The position numbers and the translations under genes were made by a program. A stretch of 64,000 bases of DNA from Eubacteriaceae bacterium (GTDB lineage: Bacteria > Bacillota > Clostridia > Lachnospirales > Lachnospiraceae), in the NCBI GenBank assembly GCA_910574895.1, contig CAJTDQ010000001.1:1-64000 (forward strand), read 5' to 3'. The notes beneath the pieces are model-generated. The model was not told the DNA's origin and did not search any database. It was given only the letters and a program-made list of their open reading frames with translations. Shown here in pieces: positions 43,627-52,532 of the stretch; the first letter of the stretch is position 1; the number at the start of each line of letters is the position of its first letter.

Positions 43627-43963
43627 AACAGTTCAGCCATGCGATATGAATAATAAATGCCAAAAGGCTGCTTGCAGACTATTTGGCATTTATTATTCAT
43701 ATCATATGGTGAACAACCACAGCGAAGGAAATCCGAAGGATTTTCAAGCTGGTGGCTGAACTGTTGGTTAGTACTAAGATAGAAGCAGCGAAGGAAATCC
43801 GAAGGATTTTCAAGCTGATGGCTGAACTGTTGGTTAGTACTAAGATAGAAGCAGCGAAGGAAATCCGAAGGATTTTCAAGCTGGTGGCTGAACTGTTGGT
43901 TAGTACTAAGATAGAAGCAGCGAAGGAAATCCGAAGGATTTTCAAGCTGATGGCTGAACTGTT
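43627..43963. repeat. Structured repeat element: terminal inverted repeats, 22-bp hairpin and 66-bp tandem units
   Basis: The element is bounded by AACAGTTCAGCCAT (43627-43640) and its exact complement ATGGCTGAACTGTT (43950-43963). Inside is a perfect 22-bp stem (43643-43664 with 43682-43703) with a small inner hairpin CTGC-TT-GCAG. Then come tandem 66-bp units starting at 43720, 43786, 43852 and 43918, the last cut to 46 bases. Units 1 and 3 carry GGTGGCTG, units 2 and 4 GATGGCTG, so a 132-bp pair was duplicated. Each unit holds AAATCC-GAA-GGATTT (hairpin) and TTAGTACTAA (palindrome). Because 66 is divisible by three, both strands stay open, which explains repeated-peptide frames here. A related sequence is at 47420. 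A MITE-like element or structured RNA are both possible. Confidence 0.8.
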
Positions 43964-43993
43964 ATATTCACAGATATATAGGATAAAATCATT

Positions 43994-44644
43994 ATGAAAA
44001 AATATGATGTAATTATTTTTGATTTAGATGGTACACTTAGTGATTCGGGAGAAGGAATTACAAAATCGGTGCAATATGCACTGCAAAAATTAAATATTTT
44101 AGAAGATAATTTAGATGATTTAAAGCATTTTGTAGGTCCGCCGCTGAAAGCAGAATTTATGAAAAGCTATCATCTGACAGAGGAGCAGGGAACGGATGCA
44201 GTAAGATTTTATCGGGAAAGATATATACCGACAGGCATATATGAGACCAGCCTGTATGAAGGAGTCAGAGAATTATTGGACAGACTGAAAGCAGATGAGA
44301 AAATAATTGCGATGGCGACATCAAAACCACAGCCTTTAGCTGAAGAAGTCTTAAAGTTTTTAGAGATTGAAAACTATTTTGATTTTGTTATGGGGGCTGA
44401 CATGATTGGCGGAAAACAGAGCAAGGAGGATGTCTTGAGTGCATTGCTTGAAGTTTTGCCGATAAAAGATAAATCGCAGATGATAATGGTAGGGGATACA
44501 AATTTTGATGTTTTAGGAGCAGAAGCTGTTGGTATTTCTTGTATTGGTGTGGCTTATGGATATGGCGATAAGAAGGAAATGTCGGAGTGTGGAGCTGCTG
44601 CAGTAGTAGACACAGCATTGGAGCTATTAAATTATATAGAGTAA
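43994..44644 (+). CDS. HAD-superfamily phosphatase (phosphoglycolate phosphatase-like)
   Basis: 216 residues. Motif I D-L-D-G-T-L-S-D, motif II M-A-T-S-K-P, and motif III/IV G-D-T-N-F-D-V-L-G-A. A helical cap lies between residues about 15 and 85, as in Gph/PpaX-type enzymes. It dephosphorylates small phosphate esters, substrate not determined. The ribosome site (ATAGGA) lies just beyond the repeat element. Eleven bases separate it from the CPBP gene. Confidence 0.9.
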   Translation: MKKYDVIIFDLDGTLSDSGEGITKSVQYALQKLNILEDNLDDLKHFVGPPLKAEFMKSYHLTEEQGTDAVRFYRERYIPTGIYETSLYEGVRELLDRLKADEKIIAMATSKPQPLAEEVLKFLEIENYFDFVMGADMIGGKQSKEDVLSALLEVLPIKDKSQMIMVGDTNFDVLGAEAVGISCIGVAYGYGDKKEMSECGAAAVVDTALELLNYIE

Positions 44645-44654
44645 GGAGAGTGTA

Positions 44655-45578
44655 TTGAAAAGTACTGGTTTAGCAAAAAAAATATGGGGAGTAATTTATC
44701 CCATGCTGATATATCTTGGAATCCAGATATTGCTAATCAATGTAATACAGACAATTTGTGCTGTGTATTGGTATTTTAATGGTATTTCTTCTATGGAAGA
44801 AATAAAATCCCTAATGATGCAGATGCTCAGTGGTAAGGAACTGATATTAACAATGATGTCTGCATTGATTACAATTCCGATTTTAATCTTTTTTATGAAT
44901 AGAGACACTGAACACAAAAAAACATCCCATACTTATAAGAAATTTGAATTGACGAATCGATGGTTGTATCTGTTAATTCTTCCTTTTGGATTTTTTAATA
45001 TGGAATGGGCAAATATGTTTGTATCTATTTTACAGATGTTTATGCCAAAGTTTATGATTGAATCATACAGTGGGGCAGAAAATGTAATTTATGGCAGCAG
45101 TGTGGCAGTACAATTTCTTGCGGCTGGATTTGCAGCTCCGGTTGTGGAAGAATTGATATTTAGAGGACTCATATATAAGAGGTTGAAGGATATTGTTAAT
45201 ATCAGATGGGCAGCAATTTTATCCGCAGTATTGTTTGGGGTATTTCATGGTAACTGGGTTCAGGCGCCTTATGCGATTATTATTGGATTGACAGCAGTTT
45301 TTGTATATGAAAAGTATAAGTCTATTACTGCACCGATATTATTGCATATGACAGTAAATATTGCATCAGTCGGAATATCATATATAGCACAAAAAATAAA
45401 CGAAACACAGAATATCAGTACACAGCAGTTTTCTGACTGGTATATTTTAGAAGCAATTTCCACTTCAATGTTTACATTTTTGGTATTAGCAGTGATGACG
45501 GGAATTATAATAAATAAGATAGTAAAACCGAAGGAGGTAGGGGATGAAAATATTAACAGTAGCGATTCCATGTTATAA
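44655..45578 (+). CDS. CPBP-family intramembrane metalloprotease
   Basis: 307 residues with TTG start after AAGGAGAG. About eight membrane helices. The Abi/CPBP motifs are clear: E-E-L-I-F-R-G-L-I-Y-K-R (motif 1), F-G-V-F-H-G-N (motif 2) and H-M-T-V-N near the C-terminus (motif 3). Members are CAAX-type proteases that process membrane proteins or give bacteriocin self-immunity; the substrate here is unknown. It overlaps the glycosyltransferase start by 35 bases. Confidence 0.9.
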   Translation: MKSTGLAKKIWGVIYPMLIYLGIQILLINVIQTICAVYWYFNGISSMEEIKSLMMQMLSGKELILTMMSALITIPILIFFMNRDTEHKKTSHTYKKFELTNRWLYLLILPFGFFNMEWANMFVSILQMFMPKFMIESYSGAENVIYGSSVAVQFLAAGFAAPVVEELIFRGLIYKRLKDIVNIRWAAILSAVLFGVFHGNWVQAPYAIIIGLTAVFVYEKYKSITAPILLHMTVNIASVGISYIAQKINETQNISTQQFSDWYILEAISTSMFTFLVLAVMTGIIINKIVKPKEVGDENINSSDSML

Positions 45579-46557
45579 TTCACAGGAATATATGGAAAAA
45601 AGTATTCGTAGTGCATTAAATGGAGGAGACAGAGTTGAAATCATTATTGTAGATGATGGTTCGACAGATGATACATTAAAGATTGCCAGAAAGTATCAGG
45701 AGAAGTTTCCTGATATTGTTAAAGTAATACATCAGGAGAATGGCGGCCATGGAGAGGCTGTAAACACAGGAATAAAAAATGCGACAGGACTATATTTTAA
45801 GGTATTGGACAGTGATGATTGTCTGGGGAAAAAGGCGCTGACAAAGGTCTTGGACTTATTGGAAGACATGATTGCAAAAGATGCAGGACTCGATATGCTG
45901 ATTTCTAACTATATGTATGATAAGCAGGGAGTGAAACATAAAAAGATAATGAAATATAAGCGGGCTATGCCTGTTGGGAAAATGTTTGGCTGGGACGAAC
46001 TTCATTTTGGTAAAACGCAGTATCTTTTAATGCATTCTGTTATTTATAGAACGAAAGTGTTAAGAGAGTGTGGAATGGTTCTTCCGAAACATACTTTTTA
46101 TGTGGATAATATTTATGTATTTCAGCCATTGCCATATGTAAAGAACATTTATTATCTGGATGTTTGTTTATATAAATATTTTATTGGAAGAGATGATCAG
46201 TCAGTACATGAATCTGTTATGATTAAAAGATTGGATCAACAGTACCGGGTTACCAGATTAATGCTGGATATATATAATAAATCAGATATATCTCATCAAA
46301 ACACAGATGATGCAATGGTACATTATTTTGATATGATGATGTGTGTTTCTTCTATATTGTCTATTTTGGAAGGGTCAAAACAGCGATTAGAGGATAAAGA
46401 AAAATTATGGGATGAATTAAAGATAAGTAATCCGGAGTTATACCGAAAAGTCAGAAAATCTGTTCTTGGAATAACGATGAATTTACCAGGGAAAGTAGGA
46501 AGAAAGTGTTCTGTAATTGGGTATAGCATCACACAGAAATTCTTTGGATTTAACTAG
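45544..46557 (+). CDS. Family 2 glycosyltransferase
   Basis: 337 residues behind AAGGAGGTAGGGG, overlapping the CPBP gene. GT-A fold: V-A-I-P-C-Y-N-S, V-D-D-G-S-T-D-D, and the metal-binding D-S-D-D. G-G-H-G-E-A-V-N-T-G is the typical acceptor loop of GT2 enzymes. No membrane helix, so it acts at the inner face, probably on cell-surface polysaccharide or glycolipid. The overlap indicates co-translation with the CPBP protease. Confidence 0.9.
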   Translation: MKILTVAIPCYNSQEYMEKSIRSALNGGDRVEIIIVDDGSTDDTLKIARKYQEKFPDIVKVIHQENGGHGEAVNTGIKNATGLYFKVLDSDDCLGKKALTKVLDLLEDMIAKDAGLDMLISNYMYDKQGVKHKKIMKYKRAMPVGKMFGWDELHFGKTQYLLMHSVIYRTKVLRECGMVLPKHTFYVDNIYVFQPLPYVKNIYYLDVCLYKYFIGRDDQSVHESVMIKRLDQQYRVTRLMLDIYNKSDISHQNTDDAMVHYFDMMMCVSSILSILEGSKQRLEDKEKLWDELKISNPELYRKVRKSVLGITMNLPGKVGRKCSVIGYSITQKFFGFN

Positions 46558-46565
46558 AAAATATA

Positions 46566-46607
46566 AATAAAACTGAGATTTTGATATTGTAAAATCTCAG
46601 TTTTATT
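46566..46607. terminator. Bidirectional terminator between GT2 and PAP2 genes
   Basis: A 17-bp perfect stem (AATAAAACTGAGATTTT and complement) with an eight-base loop, T-tract after it and A-tract before it. It overlaps the last codons of the minus-strand PAP2 gene. Confidence 0.88.
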
Positions 46608-47328
46608 TTTTTCGTTTATTTAAGAAATATAATACCTGATGCTGTTTTGGGTCTTTGATTTTGGGGGCAGGAAAAGTAACCTTTGCAAACCACCATTTAA
46701 ATACAATAAAATATAGTATGAATGCTAAAAGAATACCTGCAAAAACATCAATTGCAGAGTGTTGTTTTAGAAACATAGTAGACAGACAAATTAAAACAGA
46801 TAATATAAGTGAGATTTTCTTAATATGCTGCCTAGGGTGCAGTTCTTTCATGTGAGGACTTTTTACCAGACAAATATGTGCGCTGATCGTAGCAAAAACG
46901 TGAATGCTGGGACATACATTTGTTGGAGTGTCATTACTGTAAAGGAAATGAACCAAGTCTACGAGCAGATTATCTCTTCCTATTTCGGATAGTCTGAGAT
47001 TGAGTCCGTTTGGATAAATGCTGCATACCAGCAGAGCAATCGTCATACCGGTAAATTCATAGGCACAAAGACGATAAAATTCATTTTTTGAATGATAAAA
47101 TAAAAAAACAAATACGGCAGGAATATATAAAAACCATAAAAGATATGGAATTACAAACCATTCGCAGAATGGAATGATATCATCCAAAGCACAGTGAATA
47201 ATATGTAATCCGGAATAATCCGCCGGTATCACTGTTTCTAATAATATGAACCATGGCATATAAATGAAAACGTAAAGTAAAGGCCATGCGTGTTTGTACT
47301 TTCGAAATTCTTTTTTTAGTTTGTACAT
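46603..47328 (-). CDS. PAP2-superfamily membrane protein
   Basis: 241 residues with about six membrane helices. Motif 2 is N-V-C-P-S-I-H-V-F-A and motif 3 is K-Q-H-S-A-I-D-V-F-A. The first PAP2 motif is weak, as in the inositol-phosphoryl transferase-like branch of the family, so phosphatase or phosphotransferase action on a lipid is possible. The 232-base gap to tex holds a predicted repeat element at 47420 and little else. Confidence 0.82.
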   Translation of the reverse strand: MYKLKKEFRKYKHAWPLLYVFIYMPWFILLETVIPADYSGLHIIHCALDDIIPFCEWFVIPYLLWFLYIPAVFVFLFYHSKNEFYRLCAYEFTGMTIALLVCSIYPNGLNLRLSEIGRDNLLVDLVHFLYSNDTPTNVCPSIHVFATISAHICLVKSPHMKELHPRQHIKKISLILSVLICLSTMFLKQHSAIDVFAGILLAFILYFIVFKWWFAKVTFPAPKIKDPKQHQVLYFLNKRKK

Positions 47329-47419
47329 AAGCTACCTTCATTAAATATAGTAAAATCTGTGAAAACTATTATAAAGTTCCACACAAATATAGAAAAATTT
47401 GATACAATAGTTTTGTTGT

Positions 47420-47486
47420 AACAGTTCAGCCATAAAAGTGTCAATTTGGTGAAGTCATTGTTTTGCGAATGTATGGGGTGAACCGT
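47420..47486. repeat. Diverged short copy of the AACAGTTCAGCCAT repeat element
   Basis: The left end AACAGTTCAGCCAT (47420-47433) matches the left end of the 43627 element exactly. The right end ATGGGGTGAACCGTT is a degraded form of the other end. The 22-bp hairpin and 66-bp units are missing. Both copies are preceded by a TATAAT-like hexamer (about 43616 and 47403). Confidence 0.5.
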
Positions 47487-47560
47487 TGCATTGTGTTCAA
47501 AAAAAGTATAACATACAACAAATAAAAAATAAATTGTAAATCAAAGAAATGGAGACAGAA

Positions 47561-49696
47561 ATGAACATTAATCAGTTGATTGCAGAAGAGCTGCAGGTGA
47601 AGGTGTGGCAGGTAGATGCTGCAGTGCAGTTAATCGATGAAGGAAATACAATTCCTTTTATTGCAAGATATAGAAAGCCGGTTACAGGCGAGTTAAACGA
47701 CGAGCAGTTAAGAACTTTGGATGAACGGTTAAAGTATCTCCGCAATCTGGAAGAGAAAAAACAGACAGTGATTGCTTCTATTGAAGAGCAGGGCAAGATG
47801 ACCCCGGAACTTTTACAGAAGATTCAGGATGCCCAGACAATTGTTGCAGTAGATGACATCTACAGACCATACAGACCGAAACGAAAAACAAGGGCTACTG
47901 AAGCGAAAGCAAAAGGTCTTGAGCCTCTTGCTAATATATTTATATTACAAAAGAGCGGTAAAACTCCGGAGCAGGAAGCTGAAGCATATATAGATGAGGA
48001 AAAAGGCGTTATATCTGCAGCAGAGGCAATACAGGGAGCAAAAGACATTATTGCTGAGATGGTATCAGATAATGCAGAGTTTCGAAATGCTATCAGGAAC
48101 ACTGTTATGAGACATGGAGAAATTGTCTCGAAGGCAAAAGATGAGGAAGCAAAAACACCTTATGAAAATTATTATGATTATACAGAGGCAGTAAATAAAA
48201 TACCGGGGCATAGAATTCTGGCAATTAACAGGGCAGAAAAGGAAAAGGTTATTTCCGTAAAAATAGAGATGCCGGATGACAATATTATTATGGCTTTGGA
48301 CAAGTCTGTAATTGTGGGAAATACCAATTTTACAGAAGTTTTAAAAGAGGCGATAGAAGATGGCTATCAGCGTTTGATTAAGCCTGCGATTGAACGTGAG
48401 GTGCGAAATACTTTGACAGAAAAAGCAGAGGATGGTGCAATTACTGTGTTTGGGCAGAATCTGAAGCAGTTATTAATGCAGCCACCAATTGCAGGCAGAA
48501 CAGTGCTTGGATGGGACCCGGCTTTTAGAACCGGATGTAAACTGGCTGTAGTAGATGAAACAGGAAAAGTATTATATACAACAGTTATTTTCCCGACAGC
48601 ACCGCAGAATAAAGTAGAGGAATCAAAAAAGACTGTTCTTGATATTATTGCGAAATACAATGTCAGTCTGATTTCATTGGGAAATGGTACAGCATCAAGA
48701 GAATCTGAGGCAGTTGTGGTTGATATTATTAAGGAATGCCCGACAAAGGTAGAGTACATTATTGTAAATGAAGCAGGAGCATCCGTATATTCTGCAAGTA
48801 AATTAGCAACAGAGGAATTTCCAAACTTTGATGTAGGACAGAGAAGTGCTGCGTCTATGGCAAGAAGGCTGCAGGACCCATTAGCAGAACTTGTAAAAAT
48901 CGAACCAAAGGCAATTGGTGTTGGACAATATCAACATGATATGAATCAAAAGAAACTGGATGAAACTTTAGGAAATGTAGTAGAAGACTGCGTTAATAAT
49001 GTAGGGGTAGATTTGAATACAGCATCAGCGCCGCTATTAGAGTATGTTTCAGGAATTAATAAGACACTGGCAAAGAATATCGTAGCATATCGTGAAGAGA
49101 ACGGACAGTTTGCAAGCAGAAAAGAATTATTAAAAGTAGCGAAACTTGGACCGAAAGCTTTTGAACAGTGTGCAGGTTTCCTTAGAATCAGAGATGGAAA
49201 AGAACCGCTAGACTATACCAGTGTTCATCCGGAAAGTTATGCAGCTGCGAAGGCATTGCTGAAAAAATATGGTTTTGCGACAAAAGATATTATATCCGGA
49301 GATGTAAAATTATCAAAAGAAATCAGAGATTTTGAGAAAGTATCAGAAGAAATTGAAACAGACGTTATTACATTAAAAGATATGATTGCAGAAATGGAAA
49401 AACCGGGACGTGATCCGAGAGATGAAATGCCAAAGCCTGTTTTAAAGAGTGATGTTTTGGATTTTGATGATTTAAAAGAAGGAATGGAACTAAACGGAAC
49501 AGTCAGAAATGTAATAGATTTCGGTGCGTTTGTGGATATTGGCGTGCATCAGGACGGACTGGTTCATATTTCAGAAATGAGTGATAAGTTTATAAAACAT
49601 CCGTTGGATGTAGTGGCTGTAGGAGATGTAGTGAAAGTACGTGTGCTAAGTGTAGATAAAGACAGAAAACGTATTCAGCTGACCATGAAATTATAA
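47561..49696 (+). CDS. tex: Tex-family RNA-binding transcriptional accessory protein
   Basis: 711 residues from ATG 47561, since GGAGAC lies between it and the upstream ATG 47549. Order: N-terminal Tex helical domain (I-P-F-I-A-R-Y-R-K-P-V-T-G), YqgF-like nuclease fold (about 325-455, L-G-W-D-P-A-F-R-T-G-C-K), tandem helix-hairpin-helix (about 490-560, D-L-N-T-A-S-A-P-L-L) and a C-terminal S1 domain (G-A-F-V-D-I-G-V-H-Q-D-G-L-V-H-I-S). Tex binds nucleic acids and affects transcription and stress tolerance. Confidence 0.95.
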   Translation: MNINQLIAEELQVKVWQVDAAVQLIDEGNTIPFIARYRKPVTGELNDEQLRTLDERLKYLRNLEEKKQTVIASIEEQGKMTPELLQKIQDAQTIVAVDDIYRPYRPKRKTRATEAKAKGLEPLANIFILQKSGKTPEQEAEAYIDEEKGVISAAEAIQGAKDIIAEMVSDNAEFRNAIRNTVMRHGEIVSKAKDEEAKTPYENYYDYTEAVNKIPGHRILAINRAEKEKVISVKIEMPDDNIIMALDKSVIVGNTNFTEVLKEAIEDGYQRLIKPAIEREVRNTLTEKAEDGAITVFGQNLKQLLMQPPIAGRTVLGWDPAFRTGCKLAVVDETGKVLYTTVIFPTAPQNKVEESKKTVLDIIAKYNVSLISLGNGTASRESEAVVVDIIKECPTKVEYIIVNEAGASVYSASKLATEEFPNFDVGQRSAASMARRLQDPLAELVKIEPKAIGVGQYQHDMNQKKLDETLGNVVEDCVNNVGVDLNTASAPLLEYVSGINKTLAKNIVAYREENGQFASRKELLKVAKLGPKAFEQCAGFLRIRDGKEPLDYTSVHPESYAAAKALLKKYGFATKDIISGDVKLSKEIRDFEKVSEEIETDVITLKDMIAEMEKPGRDPRDEMPKPVLKSDVLDFDDLKEGMELNGTVRNVIDFGAFVDIGVHQDGLVHISEMSDKFIKHPLDVVAVGDVVKVRVLSVDKDRKRIQLTMKL

Positions 49697-49712
49697 AAAT
49701 GAATTTGAATAG

Positions 49713-49747
49713 AAAAACTGGTTTAGAAATTTCTAAACCAGTTTTTT
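49713..49747. terminator. Bidirectional terminator inside the 3' end of the LysR gene
   Basis: AAAAACTGGTTTAGAA (49713-49728) pairs with TTCTAAACCAGTTTTT (49731-49746). The LysR stop codon is at 49723, so its last eight codons form part of the hairpin. Confidence 0.85.
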
Positions 49748-50580
49748 GTAAATTCAAGAAATTGTGATGCCTGTGGGCTTAAAACTTTGTCTTTGTTCCA
49801 TGCAATTACAAGAGTCCTATAGGCTTTTTTTGTTAGTTTGATAATCTTATATTTATCGGAAGCCTGCATTTCAAAAAGTTTTTCAGGCATTAGAGCAATT
49901 CCTTTATTTTTGGAAATCATATACCGTATTGCCTGATAGTCAGCAGTTTCAAAAACAACACCGGGAGTAAAACCGCCTTCCCGTCTGCAATATTCATCCG
50001 TAAAATCTCTTAGATTGATAGATTTGTAATAAGCGATATAAGGATAGTCTGCTAAATCACGGATACTTAATTCCTCATGTCTGCATAATGGATGTTCCTT
50101 TGATACAACAAGAACGATTTCATCTTTCATTAGTTTTTCATAATTATATGAACTCATATCATCAAATAACTGCATAAAAGTAAAGTCGTAATTGTTTTGT
50201 GTATTGTTGCTGATCTGATTTACAGATGAAACAAAAATATCCTTTGTTGATGTAAGAAAATCTGCCGTTAACATGGAAATAAAACGGTTTCCGGCCTGAA
50301 TATATATTGATATGTTGGATTGTATCGGAGTTTTGAAATGATGGACTGCATCATCTATATTTGCAAGGGCAGTATTAACTTTCTCATAAAAATATTTTCC
50401 GTTCTCATTTAAAGAAATTTTCTTCCCGTTTCTGTCAAATAGTCTTACCCCCAGTTCCTGTTCCAGTTTACTGATTGTTTTGCTGATGGAAGGCTGGGGA
50501 ACCAGATTCTTTTCCGCCACCTTAGAAAAGTTTTCTAATTCTGCCGCATCACGAAAATATCTCAATTGTAGTAATTCCAT
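49723..50580 (-). CDS. LysR-family transcriptional regulator
   Basis: 285 residues from the ATG at 50580-50578, chosen because AGGAGGTTAT precedes it; an upstream in-frame extension has no ribosome site. N-terminal winged HTH (Y-F-R-D-A-A-E-L-E-N-F-S-K-V-A-E, P-S-I-S-K-T-I-S-K-L-E-Q-E-L-G), then a type II periplasmic-binding effector domain. The product is probably an activator or repressor of the divergent SGNH-hydrolase genes. Inducer unknown. Confidence 0.9.
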   Translation of the reverse strand: MELLQLRYFRDAAELENFSKVAEKNLVPQPSISKTISKLEQELGVRLFDRNGKKISLNENGKYFYEKVNTALANIDDAVHHFKTPIQSNISIYIQAGNRFISMLTADFLTSTKDIFVSSVNQISNNTQNNYDFTFMQLFDDMSSYNYEKLMKDEIVLVVSKEHPLCRHEELSIRDLADYPYIAYYKSINLRDFTDEYCRREGGFTPGVVFETADYQAIRYMISKNKGIALMPEKLFEMQASDKYKIIKLTKKAYRTLVIAWNKDKVLSPQASQFLEFTKNWFRNF

Positions 50581-50597
50581 ATAACCTCCTGCTAGTA

Positions 50598-50646
50598 TTA
50601 TTACTGTTGTTATATCGATAATAATATAAGAACAGTAATAAATCAA
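50598..50646 (-). promoter_or_regulatory. lysR promoter overlapped by a long palindrome
   Basis: On the minus strand TTGATT (50641-50646) and TATTAT (50618-50623) are 17 bases apart. A palindrome with 16-base arms, one mismatch (50598-50613 and 50626-50641, core TTATTACTGTT/AACAGTAATAA), covers the promoter. That placement fits autorepression by the LysR protein. The rest of the gap to 50849 shows nothing more that I recognise. Confidence 0.6.
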
Positions 50647-50849
50647 TACTTTTAAATATATGAAAAATAAGGAAAATGAAACGTTTTTTATGTTTGTATA
50701 TACCTTGAAAGGTATATGTATATAACGCAATGTGTATTTCAATAAGGGAAAATTTTTTAATAAAATATAATATATAGAAAAAATAAGAAGAATTATAGTA
50801 TATCTAAGAATAATTCATACAGGGTAAAAGAAATAGCAGGGGAGCATTT

Positions 50850-52505
50850 ATGAAGTCTAAAATTAAGATTTTTTTCATGATATTAATGGGTGTTGTAATA
50901 TTGTTTTTTGGAGCAATATTTAGTGAAAGTGGAGCAAAAGGTATTCTTGTGAATGCTGAAGAAACACAGAAAGATGTTTTGTTTATTGGTAATTCTATGA
51001 CTTATTATAATACGTTGTGTAATGTGGTACAGGGAATTGCCAGACGCAAAGGACATAATATAAAATGCAGTGCAGCAACGAATGGTGGAAAAGACCTTAT
51101 TTATAATGCAAAGGCAGACAATGTTGTTACTGCAATTAAAAAAGGTGGATATGAAGTTGTTGTTTTACAGGATATTGTAGGTTCTTTTGATAGTGACAGA
51201 TTAATGGAAGGGGCAGGAGATATTATTTCAGTAATTAAGAAATATAATCCAAATGCTCAAATTATATTTTATGAGCCGTGGCCAATCCAGTCTACGTTGA
51301 CAGGAAAGTACAGTATGCTCCCATATTTTACAGATGGATATGTTCAGGCGGCAAAAAAGTTTCAGGCACAGTTAGCTCCTGTGGGAGAAAGTTTTTACGA
51401 TATCTATGTAAATCATGGATTAAATTATTACTGTAAGGATGGAAAACATCCACAGCCTTTAGGAACATTTACAGCGGCTGCGACGATATATTATACATTG
51501 TACAATGAAACGTTTGAAAGCTTCACGGAAACAGACCAGACATACTTGAATCAGTTGATTAATAATAATGTGGCGTTTACTACAGAGGGAAAGAAAAATA
51601 CATATTCTTTAAATATATTAAATTTGATTATGGAACGTAGTCATTATTATGCAGATATTGTACGGGAAGTAATGACAGACAAAACAGGAAGCTTAAAATA
51701 TACATCTGTTGCAGGAGAATATGTTGATCCGGATGTTGGAATGAATCCAGACAATCTTGTGGCAGTTACAGGGACTGAAACAGATAAAATGTTTTTCCAG
51801 AAGAGCAAAGGAAATCTGGCGGTTGGCTGTAAAGCATATGCATCCAATGAATTTCAGCCGGCAAAAAATGTTGTAGACGGAAATGAAAAGACTAGATGGG
51901 AGACAGAATATTTTAATCCTCAATGGATATATGTTGATTTAGGTGTTGAAACAGAGATAAGAACAGTAGGATTTATGTGGGAAGGTGCATATGCATCCAA
52001 ATATTATATTCAGGTTTCAGACGATGCAAAGCAATGGAAAACTGTGGCATATGTGACAGCCCGGTCGAAAAAAACAGTCCGGGTTACATTAGATAAAGCA
52101 TATAAAACCCGATTTGTACGTATGTATGGAACAAGGCGGGGTACGAATTATGGATATTCATTATACGAAATAGGCATATGGAAAGATGGAACAAGTTTTG
52201 TTGTACCAAAGATTAAAGTGCAAAAGACAAAAATAAAGAGTGCAATTAAAAAGAAAAAATCAACAAAAGCAAAAATAAAGTTAAAGAAAATAAAAGGAGC
52301 TTCCGGTTATCAGATTAAGATAGGGATAACAAAAAAACTTAGAAAAAGCCGGAAGATTAGTTTTAAGAAAAATACATTTACAGTGAAAAAACTGAGAGGG
52401 AAAAAGCAGTATTATTTAAAGGTAAGAGTTTATAAAGTGTCAGATGGAGTGAGACACTACAGTAAATGGTCAGGAATAAAGAGAATAAAAATTAAGAAAC
52501 AATAA
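50850..52505 (+). CDS. Secreted SGNH hydrolase with discoidin (F5/8 type C) domain
   Basis: 551 residues behind AGGGGAGC. Signal peptide about 1-37 (hydrophobic core, V-N-A). SGNH domain about 42-265: catalytic Ser49 in F-I-G-N-S-M-T-Y, A-A-T-N-G-G, and D197-G-K-H200-P-Q-P. Discoidin/CBM32 domain about 325-445 (A-V-G-C-K-A-Y-A-S-N, R-W-E-T-E). The C-terminal about 95 residues form a lysine-rich fibronectin type III-like domain. Likely an exported esterase (deacetylase) that binds a carbohydrate. The next gene is a larger paralog. Confidence 0.87.
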   Translation: MKSKIKIFFMILMGVVILFFGAIFSESGAKGILVNAEETQKDVLFIGNSMTYYNTLCNVVQGIARRKGHNIKCSAATNGGKDLIYNAKADNVVTAIKKGGYEVVVLQDIVGSFDSDRLMEGAGDIISVIKKYNPNAQIIFYEPWPIQSTLTGKYSMLPYFTDGYVQAAKKFQAQLAPVGESFYDIYVNHGLNYYCKDGKHPQPLGTFTAAATIYYTLYNETFESFTETDQTYLNQLINNNVAFTTEGKKNTYSLNILNLIMERSHYYADIVREVMTDKTGSLKYTSVAGEYVDPDVGMNPDNLVAVTGTETDKMFFQKSKGNLAVGCKAYASNEFQPAKNVVDGNEKTRWETEYFNPQWIYVDLGVETEIRTVGFMWEGAYASKYYIQVSDDAKQWKTVAYVTARSKKTVRVTLDKAYKTRFVRMYGTRRGTNYGYSLYEIGIWKDGTSFVVPKIKVQKTKIKSAIKKKKSTKAKIKLKKIKGASGYQIKIGITKKLRKSRKISFKKNTFTVKKLRGKKQYYLKVRVYKVSDGVRHYSKWSGIKRIKIKKQ

Positions 52506-52532
52506 ATTTATGATACAAAGGAGGATTATCTA

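Noticed and set aside
43697-43945. Minus-strand repeated-peptide frame over the 66-bp units
   Set aside because: Open only because the unit length is a multiple of three; no ribosome site and opposite to the other open strand.
43720-43963. CRISPR array
   Set aside because: The 66-base units are contiguous with no unique spacers, and no cas genes are near.
50581-50742. N-terminal extension of the LysR protein
   Set aside because: Hydrophobic sequence unlike the family, no ribosome site, and it would cover the lysR promoter; the AGGAGG site sets the start at 50580.
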